Positions 35,850-49,199 of a stretch of 64,000 nucleotides of DNA are shown piece by piece. This DNA is from Lycorma delicatula (lineage: Eukaryota > Arthropoda > Insecta > Hemiptera > Fulgoridae). The translations under genes and the position numbers were made by a program. The notes under the pieces were generated by a model. The model was not told where the DNA came from. It ran no database searches and worked only from the letters and a program-made list of their open reading frames with translations. Numbering within the stretch: position 1 is the first letter of the stretch; every line of letters begins with the position of its first letter. The stretch lies in contig NC_134462.1 of the NCBI RefSeq assembly GCF_047948215.1, positions 114,899,937-114,963,936 on the forward strand, read 5' to 3'.

Positions 35850-35997
35850 TTAGGATTGCGCGTGAAACATTAATGGAGCTGTAAACAATGGCGTGGAATG
35901 CCTTAGAGGAGACATACTATTCAGGAATTCAATAAGGGGACCCCACGGCCAGATATCGTCACCGGTCCAACGCAACGGCCTCTCATACCCTTTCCAC
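35850..35997 (-). CDS. Candidate 3'-terminal coding exon, unknown gene
   Basis: On the minus strand a good splice acceptor (gtttttctgtttacag) ends at 35,998 and is followed, with one phase base, by 48 sense codons and TAA at 35,850-35,852. The peptide includes KGYERPLRW, TGDDIWPWGPLIEFL, SMSPLRHSTPLF and ends in HAQS. The stretch is markedly GC-richer than everything within a kilobase on either side, rich in W, P and L, and has no in-frame stop. I do not recognise the protein. No partner exon was found in the window. It could instead be a fragment of an unrecognised transposon; no transposon motif is visible in it. Confidence 0.45.
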
Positions 35998-37239
35998 CTG
36001 TAAACAGAAAAACTTACATGCATATAAATGTAGTTTCTTACAACTTTCTTGGATTAAACTTGCGGAAACGTTCAGAAAGAATTATTTTACGCTAAATTAA
36101 ACAAAAAAAGATAAAATAAACTCTTAATCTCCTGACTTTGCACGGTCTTGAAATTTACTTCACTACACGAAGCATTGCAAGGGCTAGCAAGTATTTTTTT
36201 TTTTAATTTATACTACTCGTATATGCAAGTCTGTGAATTGTTTTTTTTTTTATTATTTTTTTTTTTTTTTTGATGAAACTGAAATTAAAAGACAAGAAAA
36301 GAATTAAGAATATAAAAAACAAGCATATACATGTCAAAAATTTTCTCGAGTTTAGATGAAACCGTGCCTAAAATATAAAGCCAAACTGAACCTAGATATA
36401 CCTGTAGATACATACCTATAAACTTATAAGTATAACATTTTATAACAATTCATGGTTCAAATTGTGAAAAAATAGAAAATTTCACAGAAATCAACATATA
36501 ACAACATAATAGACCTGTAATAGCCGGAAAAGTAAAAGGTAAAACTTTTTCACTAAGGAAAAAGTTTATATAAAATAATGACAATAATGAAAGTGTTAAA
36601 TTATATATTTTTTCCGTTTTCTTAATTTTTTGTGGGATTTAACATTTTTTAAGCCTGAGATTCTTCTTTCACCTTTATTTAAATCACCTCATAGTATAAT
36701 TCAGTCTATCATTGATTCAGTAAGTTAACACTTATAAATCATAAATATTATCATAATTAATAATTGCTCTAAAGTTAATTTTAGAAAATATATTAATGTA
36801 AAAAGCTACAATATATCACTCCGATATCTTTATAGATTTAAATAAAAAGTAAAATTTTCTGACTGGTTTGTATGATATTCCCGGTTGTCTCCGATGTATA
36901 GTGAAGAATTCTTGATTTAGGATCCGCAGATATCAGCATTCTTTGTTCGTGTAACGATAGTATCGGTCGAGAATATAAAAGAATTAAGTAGAAATAGTGG
37001 ATAAGAAAAAAAATTTATAATAATATATATAATATTCTGGTAACTATAACAATTATGAAGAACGAAAAAAGACAAGCTGTAGTTCAAAACGTAGTTAGGA
37101 AAGGAATAAACCCCAATTTTTACTTAAGCTTAGGAAAAAATCAATAAACAGACTAAAATAAATATCTTAGCCCGAAAGACCAGTTTGAAAAAATAAAAAT
37201 AAAGAAGAGAAATTAAAGGAATACATAACAATAAATTAG
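35998..37239. other. AT-rich unassigned DNA (intron-like)
   Basis: No gene. Long T runs at 36,195-36,270. If the exon at 35,850 is real, the sequence upstream on the minus strand would be its intron. Confidence 0.45.
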
Positions 37240-37600
37240 GGGGAAGTAGACAAATAGAAATAGCTACAAAATGATACGAAGAAAGATAATTGGACCAAAA
37301 CAAACGGATAAGGGTTGGAAAATGCAGAAGAACAATAAACTCTACCTGAAAATAGACTCATAGACGCTGTACTAAAATGAACTCTAGCCGTTTTTGAGAA
37401 TTAAAAAAAATGAACAGACAAACCAAGATGATTTTTGGCAAATATAATGGAAACAAAACTAACATCAGATAGTTTAAATAAATCGAAGAACTCAAAATCG
37501 TAGATATAAAACAGACATGTATAGAAAACAGAAACGTATTCAGAAAGAATACAACAAATATAAGAAAAAAAAGGATATAAAAGATTTTATTAGCAAAACT
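37240..37600 (+). pseudogene. LINE polymerase C-terminal fragment
   Basis: Reads MIRRKIIGPKQTDKGWKMQ, NNKLYLKIDS then a stop; in another frame KYNGNKTNIR, FK, IEELKIVDIKQ and RNVFRKN. The RKI.GP......GW motif followed by N..LY and the W..E...L...I..RN.FR pattern identify the same LINE family as 32,300. Stops and shifts make it dead. Confidence 0.65.
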
Positions 37601-39599
37601 TTTAATATATAAAATATTATATATATATATATCAGAAGTCATAGAATTATTTATTCATAATAAAGATATAAAAGACGAATAAATAAATAGGAGAGAGAGC
37701 TTTTGTGCAGCTTTCTGACTCTTGACTCTCAGTAATTTACATACTTTAGCTACTTATCCTCCAATAAACTATTTTATTCAGTATTCAACAATTATTGAAA
37801 AAGAACTACCAGCGGTAATATTTATGTGATTTTTTCATTTACTCTTTTCTACTTAATCTTTTATCAGAGATTAAACCTTCATGATTTTCAACATTCATAA
37901 CAGAGATTTCTGTAAAAATATTAAACATGGAATACAAATTAAAATAAAAGTGAAATAATTAGTTTTATAAAGATTATTTTATTCTGGTGCTAGTATGCAA
38001 TTTTCTAAATTATCTATCAGTTATAATAAACTACAACCCATTTAAAATGTATACAATCAAGGTTAGTTCTCATTAGTTGTAATCATTAAAATTTATCTTA
38101 ATGATGCGCGACCTAATCGACAGTCATCTAAATTTATGTTTTGAAATCAAAACATATTTCTTCTGATTGTTATTAATAACAATAATATTAACATTATATG
38201 AAGGAACTCCATAAACCAGGATATGAAGTTGAGGCGGTTTAGTGGTACTAAATGATTCAATAGCCGGCTAATATATTTATTTTGAACGTTTTCTTGAAAT
38301 AAACGTTCGAATACTTCATCACTCACAGTGGTAGTTTAAAATACACTTATTACAATTCATGAAATAAGTGTATTTTATGCTTAATACCAATTCTGCACAC
38401 TTGGAACGGGAAATACCTGTGCGTACATTTATAGAAGAAAACTTAAAATTTTAAGTGTTCCAAGTAAGCACGCTAATAATTCCGTTCGGTTTAAAATATT
38501 AAATGTTTGGCCAACCAAATTTTTATTAACTTTGTCTTAACCTTCGTGCACGAGGTTCAGTTGTGTAGTAAGAATTAAATTAAATGATGCCATGAGCTTA
38601 TTAAATAATAAAACGAAAAGACAATTTTCTACTGTAATTTTACGGTTAGATGGTGAACATAAAAAACGAGTAAATAAAAACAAACGAGAAAGTCATATTA
38701 GCTTGCTAAAAGAATTACGTTCCTAAATACTTAAAAATTACTTGAGAATGAACACAGTTGTTTTTGACGATTTATTTAATTTAGTTGGACAGTTAAAAAT
38801 AATCTAAACTACACGCATTGATTGTTTTACCTTTTTAAATTCTTTTCGGAAACTGCCGCGTATCACCTGAATTCTTTCACAATAAAATCTTTATCTGCTT
38901 TATCATATACTCTTTTTACATAACTTCAGAAATTCTTCGTAAATTGTTATTTTTAAATTAAGGTTCGTCTGATCTTTACTAGCACACATTACATAAACAT
39001 GGCTGACATTAGTAAAATTCTATAAAATTAAAATTAAAAAAAAAATTTATGAAAAATTTTTTAATCCATTATTGCATATACATAATTATAATTATATATA
39101 TTTTTAAATATAATTTTAATTTTAGATATTAACGTTGCTCTACAGAACATAAAAAAATAAATAAAATGTTAAATACGAGTTCATTTATAAAATAATGAAA
39201 CGTAAAAAAGAAAATCGATGAAATATAACAAAGCACGTGCCGTACTAAAAATCGTGGAACTTGTACTGATAAACTGACTCTCAAATAACGCGCTCCAAGT
39301 GGTTCAGAAATAATATCGCTCAAAGTACGAGTCGCATAAACACGCGCTCTTGAATGCACGATTGATACGTGTCATTCTATAGTGGCATACAAACATTCGA
39401 GTTAGCAGCCTTCTAATGGTACATGATGTTCACTACGTTTCTGTCCCTTTTGAGTTTAATTTTAATTCCATGCAGTGTCTTTGTAGTCGCTTTAAGATTA
39501 TTCGATAATTTCGCGTACATACAATTTGAATACACACACACAAATGTGAGACAGATGTGATATTTCTGTCATTAAAATACAGTGTAAGTGACTGTATAA
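37601..39599. other. AT-rich unassigned DNA
   Basis: No gene is recognised. Short (TA)n at about 37,620. The frames of 60 to 90 codons here lack motifs. Confidence 0.5.
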
Positions 39600-39935
39600 A
39601 ATAAACAAAAAATATGATACATAGAAATAAAATTAAAGACCTGAAAGTAACAATAAGAAAACGACGACTAATATTCTACGAACATATGGGCCGAATGAAT
39701 CAATCAATGAATGAAATACATAAAGGTTAAGGTGGCTCAGAAACAGATGAAAGAGAGCTCAAAAAGATTGACAATATTACAGAAAATGACTGTCTAGATG
39801 AAAAAGAATACAGAAAATAGTTTCTGAATTAAGGGTTTCTGTAGGTGAAAAGAAAACACTCAACGGAGGAGAATGGACTGAATAAATAAGAGCTAAACAG
39901 TCAGAAAGAAAGAACTTCTAGAGAAAAAGAAAAAC
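39600..39935 (+). pseudogene. LINE polymerase C-terminal fragment
   Basis: Reads KIKDLKVTIRKRRLIFYEH, MGRMNQSMN; then, past a stop, ERELKKIDNITENDCLDEK, EYRK and a further EENGLNK, ELNSQKERTSREKEKL tail. This fits the family's RRL.FYGH..RM and the final WTEER...HS.RMK..W region. Heavily mutated. Confidence 0.6.
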
Positions 39936-42344
39936 TACATGAAATTATATTTGCGTGGTCCTGGTATCAATGGCGAGAAATAAAACAGTGTTGGTTAGCT
40001 AATCAAATTAAAAAATAAACAATAACTTGTTACTGATGGGATTCCGTATAAGCATTAACTCAAAAGCGGCACGGAAACTTCATCAGTGAAACATATTACG
40101 ATTGTACCAATTTTTCGTAATGCAATTGTTTCATCAATTACTTATTCCGATGACAAAATAAAAAATATGGAGTTTTATCTTAGAAGAAGGAAATAAGTAA
40201 GTTGAATTTAGATTTATCCGTATCTTAAAAAAATATCTACTGCAGACTATTCACAGGAAGAAAAGAGTTCCAGCGGACAGCTACATGCCTGCATTTGAGC
40301 TTCTCTCCCATGTCACTCCGAGCTTTCTCTGTCATAGCCATCCCTGAGTAGCCTGGAAGTTTGTAATTATATAATATTATAATTCTAAACATCTTATCTA
40401 TATTTATAATTTTAATGTTTGTTCATTCATTTGAGATTGTATGTACAGAATGGATGTCACTAGGAAACTGAAGGAGTTGACTGAGAAGCCAATTAATTGG
40501 AACAAGTTGAATTAATAATGTATTATTAATGAGTTACTAACAGATAAATAACATGTAGCACTGTGTGTGGCATCACATTGAATTACATATGAAGCGACTG
40601 AAAAGAACTTGATTGATAAATTTCTTTGCAATATCTGCTGCTGTGGATCGACTAAATATAAAAGTAATACACTGCAAATGTTGTGTAAGACTCCTAAATA
40701 ACACAAGTTAAGCCAACTAAATAATTATTCTGTTTGGAACTGTCACTTGGCAGAATTGTCACAATAATTATAATCGTTTAATTTTCACATTATTAAAATA
40801 GTTGGTTCTATTATAATTTTTATAATTTTGATTTCTTCGTATCCGAGTTTGAAGACTTTTTTGCAACAGACTAACAAAAACTGACGATATAACTTGTTTA
40901 ATGAAACTTTTATGTATAATTTAAGTAATTATTAATACGTTGATCAACGAGAAGAGTAAAAAAAAATTATTTTCTAATTCCTACATTATTTAAGAAAAGA
41001 TTATTTTAAAATCAAAGTAATTTCAACATTAATTAAAAAAAACCGGTTTCACTTCATATAAAATAGATAAAATAACGGATTGGTATCATTAATCCAGTTG
41101 TACTACTCGTAAGGGTAGAAATGGATTCCAAATTTCATTGAAACCATGGTTCTATGACTGCATAGACTTTTGCAATCATCAGATTTCCCATGAGTACAAT
41201 CTGGTGACTACAAACACGCGCGCACACCTCAACACATACAGAAATTTGTACACTACAGCCAGTTATGTAACATCTGGCTTCTTCTTTTCTCCAACCCCTA
41301 ACCAACATTACTACATAATCACACTCTTTCATACACACACACACACACACACACCCCTCTCTCTTTTTCTTTCTCACATCTTTTTCAATTTAAAACGGTA
41401 AACGTTGATGGAAGACATAGCACCTTAAACTTCAAGTTGAACCAAGAGGTCTCCTTTCATTATACCACTATCTGTTTCTCCCATTTATTTGAACCCTTTT
41501 ATCCCTTAACACATTAGTTCTTTCTATCAAATTAGCAAAAGGTTTTTTTTTTACTCCTTGTAGCTGAAAGCATGACCGCGTAGCTTTCATTTACTTTCAC
41601 TGTTGAATTAGTAAAAGAAAGAAAGAAAGAGGGAAAATAAAGTAAAAAAAAAAAAAAAAACGTAAAAAAAGAAATGAAAATCTAAAAGACCTTTTGTAAC
41701 ACAATCTTTCTCAGGCTATTATTTTTTACTTATTCTACTGTTTCAAATCCCCTTTTATATTCAGATTTACAGAATATTATTTTTCACCTGAATTACTAAT
41801 GAGATTCAGTCTCGTTAAATAAATTTGGTTTCTTATATATTATAAACTTACTGTTTTCTAGTTTCAACTGACTAAAAAGTTATGTTAAATAATAGAAACA
41901 AAAATTTAATTCATTTGAAAAAATATTTGACTATCATAATTTTTTTGAAAAAAAAATTCATGTCAGAGAATAATTGGTTTTTTTATTTTGCTAATTTTAA
42001 TGTACAAAATCTGAAAATGATTGTTTAAAAATTTAACTTTGTTTTTAGGATTAAAAAATATACCCAAGTTAAGAAATTAAGTAAGGGAAATTATCTTTAA
42101 TCCTTCAAAACGTCTTTTCCAAGTGGAGTTCTACTTAACAAAAATATGAAAGGTTTTGATAAAAAAAAAATGAGTAACCACTGATAGTGGACAACAATTG
42201 TACTTTTTTTTTAAATAGTGTGTAAAAATAGTTTTATAACAAGTAATTTTTACATTATTTTCTACAAAAAAAACCTTCTGAAAATTGTAAAGAGCCGTTT
42301 ATAATTGTATTAATGTTAGTTTTATGTTAGTTTATTAATGTTAG
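39936..42344. other. AT-rich unassigned DNA
   Basis: No gene is recognised. GC-richer patch at 40,255-40,365 without family match. Poly(A) run near 41,646. Includes the (AC)n listed separately. Confidence 0.45.
41333..41354. repeat. (AC)11 microsatellite
   Basis: Eleven perfect AC units followed by a C/T-rich tract. Open frames on both strands here are driven by the low complexity. Confidence 0.95.
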
Positions 42345-43214
42345 TTATTCCAGCAATTAATGATGTTAAAGAACAATTAAGATTCGGAGTAACAGTACAA
42401 GATAAAAAGATAAAGATGCTACGATTTGCTGATGATATAGTAATTCTAGCCGAGAGTAAAAAGGATTTATAAGAAACAATGAATGGCATAGATGAAGTCT
42501 TATGCAAGAACTATCGCATGAAAATAAACAGGAACAAAACGAAAATAATGAAATGTATTAGAAATAACAAAGATGGAGCACTGATTGATTGTAAAAATAG
42601 GAGGAGAAAAGATTATGGAGGTAGAAGAATTTTGTTATTTGGGAAGTAGAATTACTAAAGATGGACGAAGCAGGAGCGATATAAAATTCCGAATAGCACA
42701 AGCGAAACGAGCCTTCAGTAAGAAATATAATTTGTTTACATCAAAAATGAATTTAAATGTCAGGAAAAGATTTTTGAAAGTATATGTTTGGAGTGTCGCT
42801 TTATATGGAAGTGAAACTTGGACGATCGGAGAATCTGAGAAGAAAAGATTAGAAGCTTTTGAAATGCGGTGCTATAGGAGAATGTTAAAAATCAGATGGG
42901 TGGATAAAGTGACAAATGAAGAGGTATTGCGGCAAATAGATGAAGAAAGAAGCATTTGGAAAAATATAGTTAAAAGAAGAGACAGACTTATAGGCCACAT
43001 ACTAAGGCATCCTGGAATAGTCGCTTTATTATTGGAAGGACAGGTAGAAGGAAAAAATTTTGTAGGCAGGCCACGTTTGGAATATGTAAAACAAATTGTT
43101 AGGGATGTAGGATGTAGAGGGTATACTGAAATGAAACGACTAGCACTAGATAGGGAATCTTGGAGAGCTGCATAAAACCAGTCAAATGATTGAAGACAAA
43201 AAAAAAAAAAAAAA
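42345..43214 (+). pseudogene. RTE-like LINE, RT motif C to 3' end
   Basis: The longest copy of this LINE in the window. At 42,345-42,580 one frame reads VIPAINDVKEQLRFGV, MLRFADDIVILAE (RT motif C) and MKINRNKTKIMK, with a TAA after KKDL. A one-base shift near 42,590 leads to an intact 196-codon frame (42,585-43,175): KIGGEKIMEVEEFCYLGSRI, SDIKFRIAQAKRAF, LYGSETWTIG, RCYRRMLKIRW, VTNEEVL, RRDRLIGHILRHPG and RLALDRESWRAA. The 3' end is gaagac followed by a long A run (43,196-43,214). 5'-truncated; the endonuclease and most of RT are absent. Clade named from pattern memory, not a search. Confidence 0.88.
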
Positions 43215-43363
43215 TGTTAGACCACCGTTTCCAATCTAAAATTCTTACCGCTAATAGACAGAGTATATCAAATTATCTGATGTTTAAGAAAACAAATTAT
43301 ACAAAAAAAATTACATTCAAGGCTTTTTATTAGTCTAATTTTAATATATTTATTTTCGAAATT

Positions 43364-43480
43364 AACCAGCCATGTTAAACAGATGATATCAAAATCAGCT
43401 GATTTTCGTAGTCGAGAGTTCTAAGGTTCGTGTCTTTGTAGCGGAAGTTGCTTTTGAGTAGAATTGAATGCTGGGCTGTG
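43364..43480 (+). mobile_element. SINE type 2, head fragment
   Basis: Contains aaatcagctgatttt, gtcgagagttctaaggttcg and gcggaagttgctttt, as in the head and body start of the 31,909 copy. Tail absent. Confidence 0.65.
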
Positions 43481-43728
43481 TAAAAAAAAAATATAAATTT
43501 TTTATCAAGAAAATTGCTTTTAAAAAATGTTCTATTTATGCATGTCTGAAAAGAAAAGCATTTGGAGTGTGCAACGACTTTATAATTAAAGTGAGTCCCA
43601 CGCTTTTCTTCTTAGTCATGCATAAATAGTAGTCTTTTTTAAAAGTAACTTTCTTCAAATTAGTTTTTTAAAGGTAATTTTCTGGAAACCAAAATTATTT
43701 TTTACTTTTTAGTACGAATTGTTTTTTT

Positions 43729-44346
43729 TTACTTCCTTATAGGAAGTGAAGGAATATTAAGACCGCGAAAAATTTTGGTTTTCAGAATTCAACGGAAATA
43801 TCCATTTTGACCATTCCTGAATCCATTTTGACTAGTTTCGTCTATACGTACGTACGTTTGCACTTAAACGTATATATGTGCTTATCTAGCATAACTCAAA
43901 AACAAAACTCCTACTTGTTTATCTAGCAAAACTCCTAGAATTAGTCGTAGGATGTTGAAATTTTGGATTTATGACTGCTGTAAAACCTAGTTGGGCACCT
44001 ACCCTTTTGACTGTAATCGACTGGACCAAAAATGTCCAAAAAGCCCAAAACCCCAAATAATGGATTTTGGGCTTACAAGAGGAAGGCTCAAATTCGGTTC
44101 GAATCTTTTTTTAACTTTTTCACTTCCTTATTTTTTCTTCAATTTAAATATATTAATTTATTAATAATTATTAACCTCTGATTGTGAAAAAGTTTTAGAA
44201 TAAATAATAATTTAATAAAAACAAAAAAATGAAAAAATATCAGAAGTTGAAATAAAATTTTATGTAATTTTCATTTAAAAAAAAAAAAGTATATATGTAA
44301 TTTAATAGACGTATAAGGAAGTCATGTGATGTCTAATCAGATTTTT
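43729..44346 (-). repeat. Rep1 copy E
   Basis: Reverse-oriented. Right end acttccttataggaagtgaagg; left end gtataaggaagtcatgtgatg and aatcagatttttt. Contains a local duplication of a tatctagcaaaactc-type phrase (43,885-43,935) not seen in other copies, and lacks part of the middle. Confidence 0.88.
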
Positions 44347-45143
44347 TGTTTTTTGATATTTATTTGTTTTTTAAAAAAGCACCCTTTTAAAAGAAAATTA
44401 TTTTTTTTTTTAATTTCTACCTTTTAGTTATAATTAAATGAGATTGTTAACATGTTATATATATATATATATAAAATAATAATGATATATGCTTATTTCT
44501 GAGGAATTATATTGTTCCAGTTTCTGTTTCCTCCATTGAGTTGTTTGGAATCACATATGATCAAATTAAATTTAATTTGCTTAATTATAAGTTTTATCAG
44601 GTATAAGTTTTGGTCAGATATAAGTTTTATCTTAAGTTATAAAATTTTTCCACGTGTAAATTTTATTACCTTTTTTTATAAGTATTTAAACTGACGAGTA
44701 AGATTTTACTTTTAGTTGTTTTAACAGACAAAGAAGTATTTATAAACAGTTTTAATTATGTATTTAGAAACATGATTAAAATATGACTTTTAAATCATCC
44801 ACTTGCTTTGAATCTGCCAGACAGCGATGATGATATTAGACGATTGAAAAGGGTTCATGTGCTGGACCTTAGAGATGGTCGTTGATGAAACTATTTTCAT
44901 GTTTTTTCCTGTATATTTCTACTTTTTTTAACAATTTTTGTTTGCTATTTTATTTATTTTTTTATTATTTAAACGCTATTTACTGTTCAACGTTGTTTTC
45001 ATTCGTTCATTTATCCACCAATGTTCATCTTCTATTTAATAAAAAGACATCGCTTGCGAACTGTATGTGTCGATCACATATGTCCACTGACTGGACAAGT
45101 TATAGAACCCAATGATGTTAGTACTTTTGACATAATGAGTATT
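44347..45143. other. AT-rich unassigned DNA
   Basis: No gene is recognised. A 31-codon open stretch ending at about 44,885 (NLPDSDDDIRRLKRVHVLDL) looks compositionally coding but is too short to assign. Confidence 0.4.
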
Positions 45144-45154
45144 CATTGGGTCTT

Positions 45155-45271
45155 TCTTTTTGTTTTATCTTGAGGAGGGAAAATCTGCAACCAGACGCCA
45201 GCAGCCCGTACTACTGGGTGTGTGGGATTTTCTGGGGAAGTAGGTACCCACTAAAAACCCTCCCCCTCACA
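45155..45271 (-). mobile_element. 117-bp retroposed 3' end
   Basis: A GC-rich insert flanked by a perfect 11-bp direct repeat cattgggtctt (45,144-45,154 and 45,272-45,282). Read on the minus strand it ends cctcaagataaaacaaaaag, an A-rich 3' end. It is therefore the truncated 3' tip of a LINE or SINE whose body is not in the window. No coding sequence. Confidence 0.8.
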
Positions 45272-45282
45272 CATTGGGTCTT

Positions 45283-46392
45283 AGTTGTTACTATAAGTAT
45301 ATTTATCAACATGAATGTTTATGTTATTTTAATTTTTCGTGGGGGGTTATCATTGGATGACCCTTTCTCATTAACTTTTTTAACATAATATTACTCGTGG
45401 TTTCATTAGGAGATTGTAAATTTCTGTTTTACAGGGAAAAAATTAGAAAAATGCAGTTTTATTCTATATTATAACTTGGATAATTAGTTTCCATTATTAC
45501 AAATGATACCAGCTATTTACAGCTAAATCAGATGATTAGCGTAAATAAATTTTAGAAGGCAAATTTACACAAGTTATATTAAAATTCGCTTTAATTGCCA
45601 CTTGATCTTCTCATACTAAAATCATCGACAATCAAAATCAATCGGATCGATAATTGCATCTTATCGATTCAACTCCCTTCCGCAAAGATGTTCACCTTGT
45701 ATCTCCAACAATTTATATATAAATGGTTTATATATAACATATAAAAAGATATTAAATTAATAATGAAACATTTTATTGTCACCCAACTTAAGTCGCAGTG
45801 TAAAGTTTCACCATTGTATTACGTCGGGAAATGAGTTTATTTAACGTTGGAAGATTGCAGGACACGGTTGAAGCATTGTAAGTTAAAGAAAAGCATGTAA
45901 CAATTATTTTTAGTATCTTTTCCTTTTTTTAATTTTATTTTATTCTCATATATTTGAATTACATCTACTGTAAAAATTAAAAAAAAAAAAAGATTAATTT
46001 TATAAAATAATAAAACATTTTTCTATAATTTCATTTAAAAAAAAAAAAAATTGATTATTTTTTCGCAATATTAAAATGAATTACAAATCTATTTTGCTCA
46101 AAATATTTTTGTATTGAAAATAAAACAACAGATTTATTCAGATTTTATTATACATATATAGCGTATATAAATTTTACAAAAAGGAATAATATATTTGATA
46201 AAATTACTGAATGTAAGGATCTTATTCTGTGGCATATACACTTCAAAAGAATAAAACGTAAGTATAGAAGAATAAGAAAACATAATGTATAAATGTAGGA
46301 AAAACAGAGAAAAATCTTGTTTCCCCTTTCACTGGTTACTTTAAGGAAGATATGTCGATTACAATTTGGAAGCCTATTTCTCTTTCTCAATC

Positions 46393-46444
<52 letters not shown>

Positions 46445-47804
46445 TTCTTCTACCATTTTTTCTCTCTCCCTCAATTTTTAGCTGAATCTTTCTCATACTA
46501 TCTTTTATTACATCTAGTGTGATTTATAAATTAAAAATATACTGTTTATTAAGGTATTATTTTTTTAGCCAGTGGGAAATATGAATGAACTAAAATAGTT
46601 TTATATAACATATTTTGGATATTATTTTTACATTCTAAAAACCTATTCTACTTTGATTAAATTAAAACTAATATCCTGACTATTAAAATCAATATCATTT
46701 CTTTAATAATAATAACCTCTAATATACAACATTAGATCTGACCTTTGTCTTTTATGTTACACGCTAAATATCATTTAAAAATTTGTAATTTACTTTTGAA
46801 AATTTGCGTAATTTAAAAAAAAACACTTTATAACAAGTATATAAGTATATATGGGAAAATTAGATAAAAAGAAAACTGGAAAAGTATTGTATGACTTTCC
46901 CGGCTATTAATAACAAAATTTAAAAGAGGTAGAGCCAAAAAATGAAAAAAAAATTATATATATTTTAGAGAAGGAGAATAGATTTTAAGAAAAAATTTTC
47001 TAAAAATATTCATACATAGGTTAAGCTTAACAAATTTTCTTTAGTAAAATTTTCTCTAAATCTAATACCCTCTTCAATAAAGGCTAAAATAAGAAAAATA
47101 AAATTTTAAAAACTGTATTGCATTTTATATCTGAGATTTTGTAATTTCAAAAAATTGTAGACATTTACAATATTTCAGCTCTTTATATAAAGTATAAAAT
47201 TTCAAAACAGTTTTGAAAAATATATAAACCGGAGGGAGATAAAGTAAAAGAACAAAAAGCATATATTTCAGTTTTAAGAAGTGGTAGTTGATTTTTTTAA
47301 AATGTTTTTTGGGATATTTATATAAGCATTAGCTAACAAATTTGTTTTACTAAAGGTTTTTTTTTCAACTAATCTGAAGAATTTTGAAATCGGATTTATT
47401 TCCCACCATCTTAACGACGTTTGAAAAAAATAATATGACAAATGCAAGGTTTGAGGGTACGGTTGAACCACTGTAAATTAAAGAGCATGTAAAAAACAGT
47501 TATGCGATTAATTTAAATTATTTTTTTTAAAGTTTTAATTTATTTTCATGTGTTGAAATTACAACCGCAGAAGACATAAAATATACAGAAAAATAGTAAT
47601 GTACAGAAATATTTGAGCCAAATTTGAAGAAATCCGGTTCGGTCAATCCTAAGATATAAGATTAACACACATGCGACACACATGATTTTTTGGTCTAGAT
47701 GGACCCTAAAACGTAAAAATTTGCAAAAACCCGATACCCCATTTTGACAAGATCACCAGATTTTTTTCCTTTAATACGCGTACAGCTAAGCTAGCTACTC
47801 TAGC
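45283..47804. other. AT-rich unassigned DNA
   Basis: No gene is recognised. Several A runs (45,979; 46,037) and a long (TA)n listed separately. Confidence 0.5.
46396..46443. repeat. (TA)24 microsatellite
   Basis: Uninterrupted TA array of 48 bases. Confidence 0.95.
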
Positions 47805-47935
47805 TATACTCTCGGGTACGGTCGAACTGAGAATGTACAAGACTACACTTCATTTACACTCATACATATCATCCTCATTCATCCTCTGAAGAATTATCTA
47901 AACGGTAGTTACCGGAGGCTAAACAGGAAAAAGAA
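47805..47935 (+). mobile_element. SINE tail fragment
   Basis: Contains gtacaagactacactt, catacatatcatcctc, cctctgaagaattatctaa, ttaccggaggctaaacagg and an A-rich end. This is the shared 3' tail of SINE types 1 and 2 with part of the type 2 body. Head missing. Confidence 0.7.
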
Positions 47936-49199
47936 AGAGCTATACTCGCCGGGATAATAAAAGTTTAGTAATATATTCAGATTTAACTACTTTTATTACT
48001 TCAAAAATACAAGTTAGATAATGAATGATTAAAGAATCTTTCCAAAATACAAAATAATAACAATCATCCTATAACAGACAAAAATAATTCATTAATTTTA
48101 GAAAAAGCAACTCGAAATTATAACTCATCAATCTTAATAGTTACATGAATGACCAGAAGAGATAATTTAACAGAATAAGTAACCCCTTCATTTAAAATAT
48201 CTTTTCTAAAAACAATATTTCTTTTGTAAATATATATACCCATATTTCTAGGGGATACTTTGTTTTATAAATGCAGATTGTTTCTAACTGACAACAAAAT
48301 CATATAACGTTAAATTTGGGAAATCATTTAACGTATTTTTATGACTTGTTCTAAACTGTAAAATCAAGGTAAATTTGCTAAATCAGTGCATGTAACATGT
48401 ACTTTTCGACTAGAATATTTGTCCTCAATATGTATATATATACACATATACAGGAATACTTTAAAGTAATAAATATAAGTCATAAAATAATGAAAAACGT
48501 TAATATAAATTCAATTCTGGAAACGCTCGGTTTTCGAGTTATGTCTAGTATAAGATTTTGCTTAGATCTCTTTCCTGAAAATCAAATAATATTATGCTAA
48601 AATTCTCTTACTATAAAATAATTAAACAAAATTTGTTTTGTTGTTTGCAATCTTACATGGAAAATTGTAAAAAAAGTGGCTAACAAATTTTACCTCCAGG
48701 TAAATTAATTTCAAAAGGTAAACGTTTCCGAGAAAACTTAAAAAATTCAAGTTTAAAAGCATTCTTCTTTAAGTTTGCCATCAATTTACTTTATTAAATT
48801 ATCAAAACCCCAATTAAAATTTATGATAATGTTTAAATAAATAAAATTCAAAAAAAAAATTGTAGTTAAAGTTAATAAAATCGAAATAATTTTTTTTCAA
48901 TCCATTATTGTTGAAAATTAACGCAACGAAAATGTAAAAATGTTAATTACTAAGAAATGAACAAAGTAACTTATTGGTTACAAAATATTAAATTAAAAGG
49001 ATAAAACATTTAAAAAATAATGTACATTCTTAACGTATTCATCGTGCCTGATTTCTAAAATATTTAACAAGCTGTAATCATTATCTTAAAGCAATGTAGT
49101 CATGGTTCTCAGGTTTGCAGTTCTAGTAAATGTAACATTAATTATTCTTTTAAGTTTATTGGTTTAAAATTTACATTTGGTTATATGTGTTCTACGGAT
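47936..49199. other. AT-rich unassigned DNA
   Basis: No gene or repeat family recognised. Confidence 0.5.

Noticed and set aside
44780..44885. Short exon-like stretch (PDSDDDIRRLKRVHVLDL)
   Set aside because: Only about 31 codons, no clear acceptor, and unclear family; kept only as a remark on that interval.
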